64,000 nt of DNA, from assembly GCF_021462225.1 (NCBI RefSeq), contig NC_061804.1, forward strand, positions 7,610,740 to 7,674,739, read 5' to 3'. A program made the position numbers and the translations under genes. The notes under the pieces were generated by a model, which was not told where the DNA came from, did not search any database, and saw only the letters and a list, made by a program, of their open reading frames with translations. Source of the stretch: Girardinichthys multiradiatus. Lineage: Eukaryota > Chordata > Actinopteri > Cyprinodontiformes > Goodeidae. Positions 10,258 to 21,599 of the stretch are shown here, in pieces (the first letter of the stretch is position 1; every line of letters starts with the position of its first letter).

Positions 10258-10861
10258 TTTCAAATGGAGTAAGACCATTTTGATTTGGAGTTATTCTCAT
10301 CCATAATTTAACCACAGATAGATATTCAGGCCATGGCCTCCGTGTTTCTTCCATTGTTTTCCTTAATCTATTTTTTATTGTTCCATTTGTTCGTTCAACC
10401 AGCCCAGCAGATTGTGGGTGGTAAGAACAATGGTTTTTTAACTGAAACCCTAATGCTTTAGAGCACAGTTCTATTACATTATTTACAAAATGAGTCCCAT
10501 TATCTGGTCTTATGATTTGTGGGATACCATATGTAGGGAAGAAATGTGTCACTAAACTCTTCGCCACTCTGAGCGCATCACAGTGTTTTGCAGGGTACAT
10601 CTCAACCCACTTCGAAAATGCATCTATGACCACTAAACAATATTTCTATCCCCCTGACCATGATAACTCTATGAAATCCATGTGTATCGTGTGAAAGGGA
10701 TGAATTGCTGCTGGGAACTGGTCTCTTTTGGGTCTCATGTTCCCCTGTGGATTATGTTTGCAGCAAATAATACATGATCTATAAAAGTTTTTTGCATAGT
10801 CAGAAAGATTTATGGTATGGAAATGTAGATTTACTAAGTGTATCATTCCCCCTCTCGACAC
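10258..10861 (-). pseudogene. Retroviral integrase, zinc region and catalytic core
   Basis: Reading down the - strand there is an HHCC-type region (CIICC near 10760), then the core. All three acidic catalytic positions are visible by motif: the first Asp after 'TIHM', the second in 'RPDNGTHF', and the Glu in 'LVERTNG'. An in-frame TAG at 10646-10648 lies between the first Asp and the rest. The C-terminal domain continues beyond the inserted element at 9067. Not functional. Confidence 0.87.
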
Positions 10862-11232
10862 ATGGGAAACCCAGTGTGTCGCATGGGCCGCGTCTTGTAT
10901 AAATTCTTTGGTAATATTGGCTTATTTCCCAAATGATAAATGTCATCTTTCTTTATGGCCCCTCTATTCAGCAAAGATTTAACGTCTGCAGCTGGTGCAG
11001 ATTGTTGTGAATCTTTCAGCACATCTGTATCTATAAATAAGAGATCTGACATTTTCAAAGTGAGGGGAAGCCTCAAAGTTATTTTAGCAGAAATATCAGC
11101 AAAGGTGTTTCCCTTCGATTCCATGGTTTCATCAGATTGATGTGCTTTACATTTACAAAGTGCTATCCTTGCAGGTAGCTGGATAGCTAACAGCAGTCGT
11201 TTTAACAGTTTAAATGTGTCAATTCTGTTCCA
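10843..11232 (-). pseudogene. Retroviral pol: RNase H end and linker to integrase
   Basis: Open from about 11230 to 10843 in a frame different from both flanks. It includes the His- and Asp-bearing end of RNase H ('KCKAHQSDE' and a 'N.FAD' block, about 11095-11150), then a linker of low conservation. Frameshifts near 11230 and 10850 separate it from its neighbours. Confidence 0.75.
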
Positions 11233-11234
11233 GC

Positions 11235-12270
11235 TTATGTTTTAAACCCTCTATTTTCCCTTATTTTAGCAAAATGGTGAACAGAACCGAATACATATTG
11301 GCTGTCTGTATAAATGGTTAGGATTTTTCCTTCAAATAATTCACACGCTCTGATAACAGCATACAGCTCTGCAGTCTGTGCTGAGCATGTATGGGGCAGG
11401 GCCTGTGATTCTATAATTTTAGTTTCAGTGGTTACTGCATAACCAACTCTGTTTTTTCCATATTCATCGTTTGATGCTGATCCATCTACAAAGATTATTT
11501 GTGAGTTTTCCAGAGGAGTCTGAGAGATATCTTGCCTAGGTTTTGTGTCTTCCTCAACCTTTGTTTTGCAAGAATGTGGTTTCCCATCTTCTGCTGTTGG
11601 AATTAATGTGCTAGGGTTCAATGGATCACATCTTTGCAGAGTTATATTTGGTTGTGAGAGTAACAATGAGGTCAACGTAATATGCCTTGCATGAGTCAAG
11701 AAAGGAAGTGAAGTTTGTAGCAATACAAGTGACACTGAATGAGGAACTTTCAGTGTGAGCGGGTGGCACAACACAATTTCAGCTGTCTGCTTCACAGCTT
11801 CTGCTGCTGCGATGCAGCTCTGCAGACAATTTGGAAATCCAGATGCCACAGAGTCCAGTTTTTTAGAATAAAATGCTAAAGGTCTGTTTTTGGAGCCAAA
11901 TGGTTGGGTTAATACAGCTTTCATATAACCCTTACATGCATCAACACAAAGTGTGAAAAGCTGGCTATAATCCGGCAGAGCTAAGGTGACTGTTGTTTGA
12001 AGCAGATTTTTTAGCTCTGTGAATGCTGCTTCTCCTTCCTTAGTCCATGTGATTTTGTCTTTTAAAGTCATGTCTTTGCCATAGATCATAGATTGCAAAG
12101 GTTGTACAATGGCTGCATAGTCTGGTATCCATTCTCTGCAAAAGTTACACAGTCCCAGCAAGGACATCATTTGTTGTTTAGTTCGTGGTTTCGGGGCTTC
12201 CTGTATGGCTGTTTTTCTACTACTTAGGAGGGAACGACCATGTTGTGATAACATATGTCCCAAATAACAG
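11235..12270 (-). pseudogene. Retroviral pol: end of reverse transcriptase and RNase H
   Basis: One long - strand frame that begins within RT, just after the catalytic region, at a 'YLGHMLS' block (about 12266-12246). It continues through 'LLGLCNFCREWIPDY' and a connection domain to RNase H with 'IFVDGSA', 'AQTAELYA' and 'IYTDSQY' (acidic positions present). RT before this point, protease and gag are absent. The frame ends in a stop at 11235 near an indel. Confidence 0.88.
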
Positions 12271-12407
12271 AGGTAAGGAAACGACACACAGTCAGTTATA
12301 CTTGCGGCAAGGGTAGGTCACACTCTGTAGTGCAAAACTACAAAGTATTAACACTCCTGCCTCTTTATTTATACATGCTTGGTCACACACAGTTCAAACA
12401 ACATTCA

Positions 12408-12465
<58 letters not shown>

Positions 12466-12675
12466 GTGTGTGTGTGTGTGTGCGAGTGAAAGGTTAGGGT
12501 TCATGTGTCTTGATTTTAGAGAAAGGAGTGAGGATTGGTGCCAGTCCATAGATGTTGCTGATAATAGCATAACTCACCCTTCTCTCTTATCTCTTTGTCT
12601 ATGACATGTGGGGGAAGAAAGCACTTAGAGCAGACACAAGTGATAAACAATATAAAAATATTAAAAACCCTAACA
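12268..12675 (-). repeat. LTR of the endogenous retrovirus (5' LTR in element orientation), inner end lost
   Basis: It matches 8379-8810 from 'cagaggtaaggaa' onward. The inner 24 bp of the LTR are missing, because the bases next to 12268 are already RT coding sequence, so a deletion joined LTR to pol. Differences from the other LTR are few: several substitutions, one extra A and an extra 8-bp tctttgtc-like block near 12590, besides (TG)n length. Confidence 0.87.
12411..12483. repeat. (TG)n microsatellite inside the second LTR
   Basis: About 73 bp of TG repeats with single interruptions; the partner of the tract at 8519-8628. Confidence 0.95.
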
Positions 12676-12963
12676 GGAACTCAACTGTCCGGAGCCTCAA
12701 TCGCACTCCAGATCAAAAGAAGCGTTTTGCTGACCGCGAACGCAGACCTGCACCGGGGTATCGACCTGGATAAAAGGTTTGGTTGTCGGCACATGATGGG
12801 CCCCTTAAATCCTTGTCTAGGAAGCTTTCGCCTCGTTTCATTGGTCCCTATGAGATTGAGACGGTAATTAATCTGTCTGCTGTTCATCTTCGCCTTCCTG
12901 CAAGTCTTCATATCCATCCCACATTCCATGTTTCCCAGATAAAGCCAGTGGTCTCAAATGACT
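12676..12963 (+). pseudogene. Gypsy integrase, C-terminal part after the insertion
   Basis: Starts with the second GGAAC copy (12676-12680) and resumes the Gypsy integrase: a basic stretch, then a GPY/F module ('[13 protein letters not shown]') with '[13 protein letters not shown]' (12916-12954). A chromodomain, which many fish Gypsy elements carry next, is absent because the sequence jumps straight into the right LTR. One frame change lies near 12760-12790. Confidence 0.85.
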
Positions 12964-13734
12964 TGTTTTTGTGCTTGCTACATGTGCTTATTCTCAGGTG
13001 TGCTGGGTGACGTGTGATTTATTCCACTGATTGTCAGGAGGAGTACTTAAGCAGGAGGCTGCCAGCACTTCAATGCGAGAGTGTTTTGCCACAGTGGTAC
13101 AAACTCTAGCCACACTCCAAGTTATGCTTCGTACTTCGACCTCGTTTAACATTGTTTTTTGCTCCTCTGCAGATTTTGAAAGCCTGAGCTTTGGATCTAT
13201 GTCACTGAGTTTTCCGGACTACGTTTCTGAAAGTTACTCTGGATGATCAAGCCTTGTCTTTGTTCTGAGGATTCCTATCCTGTGATCTACCTTCATTTGG
13301 ATTCGCATCAAGCTGGCAGCTTCCTGTCCTCTTTGTCTCCTGAGCCAAGCCACAAGCGTACCCCGTCCACCCTCCAACGTAAGCCACCGCACATCGAACT
13401 TGTTTACTATAACCTGAGCTCCACAGAACAGCACCAAGTGAACTCTCTATGGATATACCTGCTTAAGACCTGGATCCTGAATCTCATTCCCCCTGGCGAC
13501 CTGACCACCATAACTCAGTAAGCCGATCTCAGTATCAAAATAACTATTTGCTCTTAGTTTAGTTTTTCCCTCCGTTACCCGTACTCATCCATTCTCTTCA
13601 CTTCTCTCCTTACAGTGAGATATTTTGTCCCTTCCGTTCCTGACTTCCTGATCTTCAATAAACAATCTTTATTTTACTTCCTCCTCCTGAGGGTTCTCTG
13701 TATGTGGGTCCGAGCTATTTGGAACATAATGACA
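12964..13734 (+). repeat. Right LTR of the Gypsy element, start truncated
   Basis: Aligns with the left LTR from 'tgtttttgtgcttgctacat' onward; its first ~24 bp are missing with the adjoining coding end. It carries the 332-bp block lost from the left copy. The end holds AATAAA (13656-13661) and closes at ATGACA (13734), followed by the ACCAA duplication. The AATAAA is likely the element's own poly(A) signal. Confidence 0.85.
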
Positions 13735-13776
13735 ACCAAATTATTAAGTGTATGAAGACTTTTGCAAGCCATTGTA
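13735..13776 (+). mobile_element. Right end of the outer Tc1-like element
   Basis: After the ACCAA duplication the sequence continues as 'tgaagacttttgcaagccat', the terminal inverted repeat wording of the Tc1-like element begun at about 3740. It finishes at 13774 and is followed by TA. This shows the Gypsy copy landed near the right end of that element. Confidence 0.78.
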
Positions 13777-15290
13777 CATTTTTAAGTCAGCACCATGTGT
13801 TGGCATTATTTACTGCCATTGATTATCCTAGTTTGAGTGAAAATTATGTTTTTCTCCTTCATTCCATTTTTGCAAACCAGCAGATTGTTGTCGAAGACTG
13901 GAACCAGCACAGCTTTGGCTACAGGCACTCAGATGACTCTCCTGTTTATCACCAAACCATCAGTTTCTCTTCCATTTTCTGCTCAAGTACATTTTCTTCA
14001 GGGATTTGTTTCACCTGTAGGCCTGGTGAAGCTGACAGCACATCACATGGCTCATTCCACACACAGCAGTAAAGCTCCTGTTAAAACTTGTCCAACTGCC
14101 TGAAGTTAACTGTCTCTTAGAGGAACAGAAAGTACAGAAATACGTTTTAAAGACATACAGGATGTTACCCACAGCCATTAGATACATCCATTCGTCTTTC
14201 AGGTTGGTGCTATGGTTGAGAGCCAAGTCATGTTTTTCAAAATATTATATTATATTATCGTATAACATTTTTGCAAATTTGACCATGTTCTTTTGAAACC
14301 ATATTCCTTCAGGTTTATTTAGCATTGACAGGTACGCTAAATAGATTAACTGATAAACAACAAGGTGATCAACATACATCTCCAGTGAAAGAACTATGAT
14401 ATTTATTACAAAAAACATTTTTAACACTTATTGGAAAACTGACATGTTCTTTTTTTCAGTGATTAAAGTAGTATAAGCACAGGCATAGCTAATACCTGGA
14501 TATATAGATTATACAACCATGTAACTACTTGAAAAAGATCATTGTTAGTAAAAAATATATGTATTTTTGAATATGTAAGAATAGAACATGTTTAGGTTGA
14601 GTATGATAATCTAACAAAATTGATGTATGGAGTGTGGGTTCAGGCAAAGCCTTAAAGTTATGAAATTAGTTGTGCTCATTTCAGGAGAAAACTGGAGAAA
14701 ATCCAGCTACCTGTTGCAGGATTTTCTCCAATTTTCTGGAGTGTGATATTTACATTGAGCCTGACTTTGTTGCGGGTGAATAATTGAGTTCAGTGTAGAG
14801 TAGCTAATTTATACCAAATAATTGAGGTGTAAATTCATGTACTGTTACACCTCTAAAGAGGACGTCCTACTGCTCCGTGTTAAAAGGAATCAGCCTACTG
14901 ATTTGCACGTCTGATCGGGATCCTCCAGGGGGTCAAAATTGAAAGGGAGGAGCCCTGAAGGAGACACTGGGACTGTCCCAGAACTCACCAGAGGGACTAT
15001 AACACCTTGGGGTCCTCAGGGGTGGGTGGATGGATGGATTGATCTCATTAACTAATCCCAGGTGTGCAGTGCCAGTCAGACATCTGCATCCATGCGTCAT
15101 GGGCATAGATGTCACGTTAACTTTGCACTTTTAATGATTTATTCAAATGACTTTGATGAATTTTAAAAACAAACACTAGATGCAGAAGTTAAAGTATCAT
15201 TCATACAGGTTCAAGTATGTACATTTGTTGTTGCTGCTGCTGATATTCAATCAAATGTCTCTTAGTAGGTTGCAGAGAAACCAATTAAAT
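13777..15290. other. Intergenic spacer; one weak LINE-like patch
   Basis: Mostly unique AT-rich DNA without a convincing gene. At about 14935-15055 the wording 'ggagccctgaaggag...cagagggactataacacc', ending in 'ggtggatggatggattgat', resembles the decayed 3' end of an RTE-type LINE. This is weak. Confidence 0.4.
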
Positions 15291-15299
15291 ATTAATTTG

Positions 15300-15570
15300 G
15301 ATAAATAAATCATTTGGAGGTAGTCCTCCATCTTTTGCAGTGCACCACTGGCAACAAAATAAACCCTCAGCATGATGCAGCCATCAACATGCCTAACAGT
15401 TGAAACCGTGTTCTTAAGTTTAAAACTCACACTTTCACTTTCTTATTGTTTCATGATCTGATCATGAAACATTTCTCCAGAAGTCTTATCTATGATGTTG
15501 GCTGCAAAGTTCCTTTGATCAGTAACTTCTAAAGGCTTTAACCTCCATGATATTCATAGTCAAAGCTCAT
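15300..15570 (-). mobile_element. Tc1-like transposon remnant
   Basis: Read on the - strand this resembles the middle of a Tc1-like transposase gene; on the + strand the recognisable words are 'cctcagcatgatgcagccat' (15365-15384) and 'acatttctccagaagtctta' (15469-15488). No frame survives and no termini were found. Confidence 0.55.
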
Positions 15571-17044
15571 TTTTCCAGTTGCTTTCCTTCAAAATTTTAA
15601 ACCCAAATTCTGATGGAAATGACTGCAAATATTTTAAACACACATGCAGGAAAACATGTTTTGAAATTCTCTTCACAGATCTCCTGCTATAATAACTGAG
15701 ACAAAACCCATCCGCTCAGGAGGTCCAGTCATGAATGGCTTGTCCAAACAAAAGCCAGCAAAGATCTCTTAACATGCTTGGAATGGAATTCCCTGAATTG
15801 CTTTATCAAACATCTGAGAAATTTGTTCACCTCTTCTTGGAAATTTTCACAGCTCTACCAAAAACTTGAAACGTAACAGATGCTGAAGTGGAACGAGGCG
15901 GCAGGTGTCTCAGCCAAACATTTAACCTGAGGATGCTTGAACAACCTGAGCAATCTGTTCCACACACTGTTACATTCCTGTTGCTGCACGCAAGTGTTGT
16001 TTTAAACATTTCTGACACTGTTTTCGTCTGGAAGCTCCTCACTGTACTGTGCCTGGATGACATGTGAGAAGGTAGAAAAAAAAGATGTCAAAACAGCCCT
16101 CAGCCGCTGCAGACTCCGACTTGTTGCTCTGACACGCAGGGATAAGCTGCATTGTTCATCTAAATCCACAGTTTGGTTAATGAGCTGCCTTAACAAGATC
16201 CACCAAACCCACAGAACGTTACATGATGTCATGAATGACTAACTGGTCTGTTTGGCTGCATTGCACTGACATGTTGCAGGACACTAACCATATGCTGGTT
16301 ACCTTTCAGCTGTTCAGAAACTATTCTCAGAAAGCATCAGGAATCAAATTGGACTGATGGCAAATCATGAGAATGAGTTATGGAAAGGCTGCTTCCAAGA
16401 AACCCTTTTGTTCACTACTGTGTTTTTAAGTTCACAAGCCTGAGGGTGAATGCAAGCAAAAAGCCTACGGCAGGAAGATGCATATCAAATATGGGAAACT
16501 GGCCTTTGCAAAAATCATCTTCTCATCAAGTTTGTTCTTATTTTGCTCAGGAAAGCATTTTAAATCAAAATGTGCATAAACAAACATTGTAATAACATCT
16601 GAAGCCTTGTACTGAAAAATGTAACTAACCTGCATGTTTATGGAAACATTAAAGTCCAAATGTTTCCAGAACAACTTCACCTTCTTCCAAAAGTGCATGA
16701 AGAGGCACCATGTATGTAAAACCAAGAGTAAATATGAGGTAGAGGATGTGTTACACTGTGGGCCTGTTTCTCCTCCAAAGGTCCTGGGAACCATGTTATC
16801 TCATGGCATCATAAGCTCCTTTAAAAAATCCGGACATTTTAAATAAGAAGTATTCTCCAGATAAAAACTCTGTGTGAACATAAACCTATGTACTCTTAAC
16901 TTAGACTTGTCTTTGTTGCAATCAAACACTTCTTGTCAAAATAACAGCACACACGTTTTTGGTATAGGAAAATTAAAATTTTATCAGAATAGAGCATTAA
17001 AGTACAAATATAAATAAACATTTTGTGGTGAGACCTTCCATTTA
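15571..17044. other. Intergenic spacer, nothing recognised
   Basis: No gene, terminal repeat or microsatellite stands out. Short open frames (for example 16465-16794 on the - strand) show no family features. Confidence 0.5.
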
Positions 17045-17350
17045 CTGGACCGTTTGGGTTCTGACCTTTCCTATTATCATAGGATATGGATCACAGCCAA
17101 AAAAACATATCCCAGTTTCAAGAGACATAAACATGATTCCCCTGTAAGCAGGAGTCAGCAGAGGTAACCGCCTTAACGCCTTCATTTGGAGATTTTCCAG
17201 GATCGTCCCACAGTAGATCCCGTAGGCGACCCAGAACTCCCTGAAGGGGCTAGGTTTACCTCTGGCTTTGGAGTGCCTTGGGATCCTTTTTGTGGAGCTT
17301 GAAAGCCTTAAAGAGAAGAGGAATGCCTGGGATTCCCTCCTGGACCATAA
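17045..17350 (+). mobile_element. RTE-like LINE fragment, C-terminal part of ORF2
   Basis: Wording typical of the last part of fish RTE-type LINEs: 'cctttcctattatcatagga' (17066-17085, the 'YGHE' neighbourhood), 'ggcgacccagaactccctga', 'tgccttgggatcctttttgt' and 'ggaatgcctgggattccctc'. The frame is lost. The 115-codon - strand frame over it is a shadow. Confidence 0.55.
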
Positions 17351-20300
17351 AATGCAGGCACAGGCTGAAAATACAGTTAAGTACATCAATTTGTATTTAA
17401 ATGCAAATTGAAATATATGTAATCATTTCAATAATTAATATATTTACAAATAGTTATTAATTTTTTTTATAATTTATTAAATACATACATAAAATAATTT
17501 ACAGTTTTTATTCATTATACTGCATGTTAAAATTTTATTAGTTTAATGAACTATTAATTTTATTTAATTTTAGCACAATCCTAGTCCTGTGTTAAAAGTG
17601 CCACAATCCCATAAATTATTAAATAAATATTTATAATTAACTGCAGTAATTAAAAAAAAAATTCTACAATCAATTTTTATTTAAATATGACAATGATTTA
17701 TTAATTGCAAAAATAAAAAACTGGTGTGTTATAAGCATATATAATTATCTTTGTAATTGTTTAATTTACTTAAAATCAGTCATGAAATTATTTAAACTGT
17801 CATTATGGCTGTTAAATACACCCTAACATCTGATTGGTTTACCTGCAGAGACGTTCAATTGCTGACCAATCACCTTGTCTATACCAGTGTTAGTCCTGCC
17901 CACTGACTGACAAGAAAGAAAAATATATTCAAGATTCAAAAAAGGCAAATGAAACATTTGAAAAAAATACAGAAACAATGACGTTATTTTAACATATAAT
18001 TACACATAAATTAAAGTATTTATACATTGAAATAATTATCAGTAAATGTATCTATTTATTTGATGTTTGTGTTTCCAGCTTTATTAAAATCGCATTTATA
18101 AATATCGATATATTTATATATGGTCCTCAATATTAGCACAAGAAACACAGAAAACATATTCAATTTGATTTTATCACAAAGTGAAGTTAGAATTTATATT
18201 ATTTGATTTGCTCTTTTAAAAGTCATATTTAGTGTGTATTTATCACCTTTACATTTAAGTAGTGATAAAAACATTATTTATTGATTAGAGTTTTATCTAA
18301 ATGATAAATAATAGAAATCTTTAGTTCCCACAGTACTGCCCGCTCCACAGTTAGAGTTGCAGTGACCTGACATCGGAATGCATATCAAGAAACCATCAAG
18401 CAGCAAAGATTTACCCTTTTATTGCAATTATACAGCACATGAATGTCTCACTCTCCATCTGGGAGAATCCAACGTCTGACGCCGTGTGTTAATGATTGGC
18501 CCGATCAGGACTGCATGGAGCCAATAAACCTGTTTGGGTTGAACAGCAAAAAGAGAGGTCCTTTCACACAACACAAAGACACCAAACGAGGGTTTTTAAT
18601 GGGCTGAATCAAGCATTTTATTCTGTAGGCTTTTATTAATTACCCTGGTCTGATTGCTAAAATGCTTGTCCTGTTGAAAATTGCAAATGAAACAGAAATG
18701 TGGCTTTTCAACACTTTTTTACACATCAGTGCAGAATAATAAACGTTTTTAGAAATACTATTATTCTGATCTTTAACATCCACAGCAAAACACAACGAAG
18801 AAGGAGAGACAGAATACAGAGTGAAGGCAGACTTGTGCTGTAAAATGAATTTCTTCCAATTTAGTGCTTGGCTTTTCCACCATTTTGTTTTTACTTGGCG
18901 CCCTCTTGTGGATGTAATTCCAATACGTGATTATTTTCGTTTCCTTTGTAACTAATGATCATCATTGTCCCCCACATTAACATCCAGGAGGATTTTCCTG
19001 TTCTACTTACTTTATTACTGATAAAATAACATCTTCTGTCAGTGTGCTACGTACAAATTACAACAAATTGTATCTTTAAGAGATGCTGCTGGTAACAAAC
19101 TGCCCAAAGACCCAAATTAAAAACTGGTTCGTTGCTATGTTTTCTGGTATGAATTCACATAATCCCAAGTATATCCCATGAGTTTAGGGGCGTTCAATGA
19201 TTAATTAACTGTGAATTTGGAATATGAGAAACAACACAGAGACAGCAGGCATAAAATCGCACCAAAAACATTTTTTTTTATTCTATAAAAGAAGAAGAAG
19301 AAGAAAGGGAAGAGGGGGGTCAAAATAATTACAACTATACAGGGAGAAACTGACTTTTAAACACCATGAGTCACAGTATCAAAAAGCTCACTTTTCCGCA
19401 CTGATCTTTACACTTTTGTTCTGTACAAATAAAAAAGAAAGCAAGAGAAAAGAAATATTATTGATAATTGTATTATTATGATAACTGCATTGCACTGAGT
19501 AAATACACTACTGGCCCATAAGTTACTGCATTCAATAGAACATACCGAAAAGTGATGGGTTTGCGAGAGAAATGATTAACGGTGAGTCGAGGCACTCGCA
19601 CATAGACGGACACAGCCGGTGATGTTTTAGACAAGAAGTCTGTCCAGATAAGGTCTCAGCAGGGGTCAAACTCTTAAAATATGTTTCACAGATGAACATT
19701 CCCATTTGTATGCATTAAAAAACACAAAAACCTCTGGATTAATACTGAACAACACAAGATTTGATAAACAAAGAAAAGAACAACCAGAAGCAGAAAACTA
19801 AATAAGTTTAAAGCAACATGAAAGAGTATTTCCTCTCTTACATATTTATTGTGGTTTTACTTTAAGTCACACTTAAAGGTTTCATATCATCAAACACATT
19901 TTAATATCATGAAAGATAACTAGAGTAAATGCAAAATGCAGTTTTCAAATGACGATTTAATTTATTTAAGGAAATAAAACTATCCAAATAAACCTGACGC
20001 TTAGTGAGAAAATAAATTGTCTCTCACTTTTTAAATGAAGAAATAATGGATTAGCGATACTTTTTGGAAAGCTTCATTTCATGAGCTATATCCAAACCTG
20101 GAGAATCAAGAAATGACTTAAAAAGAACCCATCTGACAACATGAATTAGGCTAAAAGATCATATCATGCCCTGATTAAAAGACATGATTTAACAACAGGG
20201 CCTAAATTCCTCCGTAGTATTAAATGACAGGCATTACAAACACTTGAAAACACTTATTTACTTATTGTTTAGATAGCAATTACTTTTTCATACAGGGCCA

Positions 20301-21590
20301 AGTGGGTTTAGAAAGTTTTTTTTTCCCATCATAAATGAAATCATGATTTAAAAACACTATTCTGTATTTTCATTTTTGACTGAATGTAAAACTTGTTTTA
20401 TGATCTGAAATATTTAAGTGTGATGAAACACACAAAAAAAGAAGAAAGTTGTGAACGAGCAAATACTTCTTCACACCACTGTATATGCATTATACCCTCA
20501 ACAAACCCCACTCTAACAAGATTGTGTCTGAGCTGTTATCAGCAGGTTCTTATGTCCTGACTGACTATCCTCAGTGTGACTCTATAGGTTTAAAGTGTTT
20601 GATTGCGCTTACATGAGCTTCTGTGATTTCTTGTGCTTCTTAAGTATTTTGCCAAAACCTGCTCCTAAAACGACATCTTAAAGTGCTGCGCTCTAAAATA
20701 AAGGGACTTAATGTTCAGGGTAAGAGATAGAAACATTTTAAATGCTTGTTTTTTGACAGAATTCAGTTCTATTTTTGCTATAACGTTTTGCTTTATCTGA
20801 CTGTGATATTTCTGCCTCATCCAAAACATATTTGAAACCTATGGAGTTCCATATGTAACTTTAAGAGGAATTAATGGTACTAATTTGTTTCTATAAACAT
20901 TTTATCTGGATGTTTCACTGGACTGTTGAAATAATAATCATAATATTTTGAAGTATCAGCTGTTGGGTGGCCTTTTCAAGTAATAAATCTGATTCAGTGA
21001 GGTCACACCAGTACAAAATACACTTGCCTGGAGAAGTTGCAAAGCAAAATGTTTAAGTTGTTATCAGAATCCTTAAAGAGACAGTCTGAGGAAACATGTG
21101 GAAAACTAGGATTTTTTTATTCTCTGGGGCCTAGAGATCCATCTTATTTTTCTCAGAAGCCGGAAGTCAGAGCTAAGAATGATGTTTCATGCTTGTTGGG
21201 TGCATTTAGTTTCCTAGATGAAAAACCTACGGGATTCATTCACAATTTTGTCTAATTCATTCAGCAGGACAAGCTAATAAAACCTTTTTTATTCTTCGAA
21301 AACAGAATTATAGAGGAATTCAAAAGAAAACTATGAGTGCTCCCGATTTAACCAGCTGCAAACTAGCAGAATTCATCTAGGTTTCATTTTTACAACTATG
21401 AGCAGTCAGGTCGCTTTTTGGCATTTCACTTAGTGAGGTTTCACCCAATTTTACAAGCTGGGATTCCAACTTTGACATATTTTTTTCTGAAGAAATGTTC
21501 AAAAGGTAAGTAAAATGTAAACTTCTAAGCTCATACATAAAGCCAATTCATTCATACTTAGCTATTCTCCCTCCTTTATCCAAAAAAATC
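17351..21590. other. AT-rich intergenic spacer
   Basis: Very AT-rich (especially 17400-18300) with long runs of A and T and no open frame of note. A CTCF-like word lies at 18897-18911. A short GAA run is at 19290-19302. No transposon termini were recognised. Confidence 0.5.
18897..18911 (-). promoter_or_regulatory. Candidate CTCF-binding word
   Basis: On the - strand CCACAAGAGGGCGCC, which matches the CTCF core pattern CCASYAGRKGGCRS at all but one position (A instead of Y at position 5). A single motif match cannot show binding; its place between two convergent genes makes it worth noting. Confidence 0.3.
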
Positions 21591-21599
21591 TTTAGCTTC

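Larger units (their letters stand above)
8355..12675 (-). mobile_element. Deleted endogenous retrovirus (class-I-like pol), antisense in Gypsy integrase
   Basis: Two LTRs (8355-8810 and 12268-12675) flank a - strand pol remnant: the reverse transcriptase end, RNase H and integrase. The order LTR, RT end, RNase H, integrase, polypurine tract, LTR is that of a retrovirus lacking gag, protease, most of RT, and env. The RNase H and integrase style resembles gamma/epsilon-type fish retroviruses; that placement is by eye. Breaks: a deletion fusing one LTR to RT, frameshifts near 11230 and 10850, a stop at 10646-10648, and a 1.19-kb transposon insertion. The LTRs differ at only a few sites outside the (TG)n tract and one 8-bp indel, so the insertion is fairly recent. 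Confidence 0.88.
5228..13734 (+). mobile_element. Ty3/Gypsy LTR retrotransposon, broken and carrying nested insertions
   Basis: A + strand LTR element bounded by TG...CA ends and an ACCAA duplication. Order: left LTR (5228-about 5519), the tail of a gag zinc knuckle, protease, reverse transcriptase, RNase H, integrase; then a 4.3-kb insertion (8355-12675); then the integrase C-terminus and right LTR. Most of gag with the primer-binding site is gone (deletion at about 5520-5537), and the segment between the integrase C-terminus and the start of the right LTR is also deleted. The pol frame has several stops and frameshifts. The two LTRs differ at roughly 7 sites over the best-aligned 165 bp by eye, so the insertion is moderately old. 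It is not active. Confidence 0.92.

Noticed and set aside
12246..12267. Taking TGATA at 12246 as the start of the second retroviral LTR
   Set aside because: It looks like the TGATA start of the other LTR, but alignment only begins at 12268, and 12246-12266 encodes a conserved RT block, so the match is coincidence.
17042..17389. 115-codon - strand frame
   Set aside because: It is the reverse strand of an RTE-like LINE fragment on the + strand.
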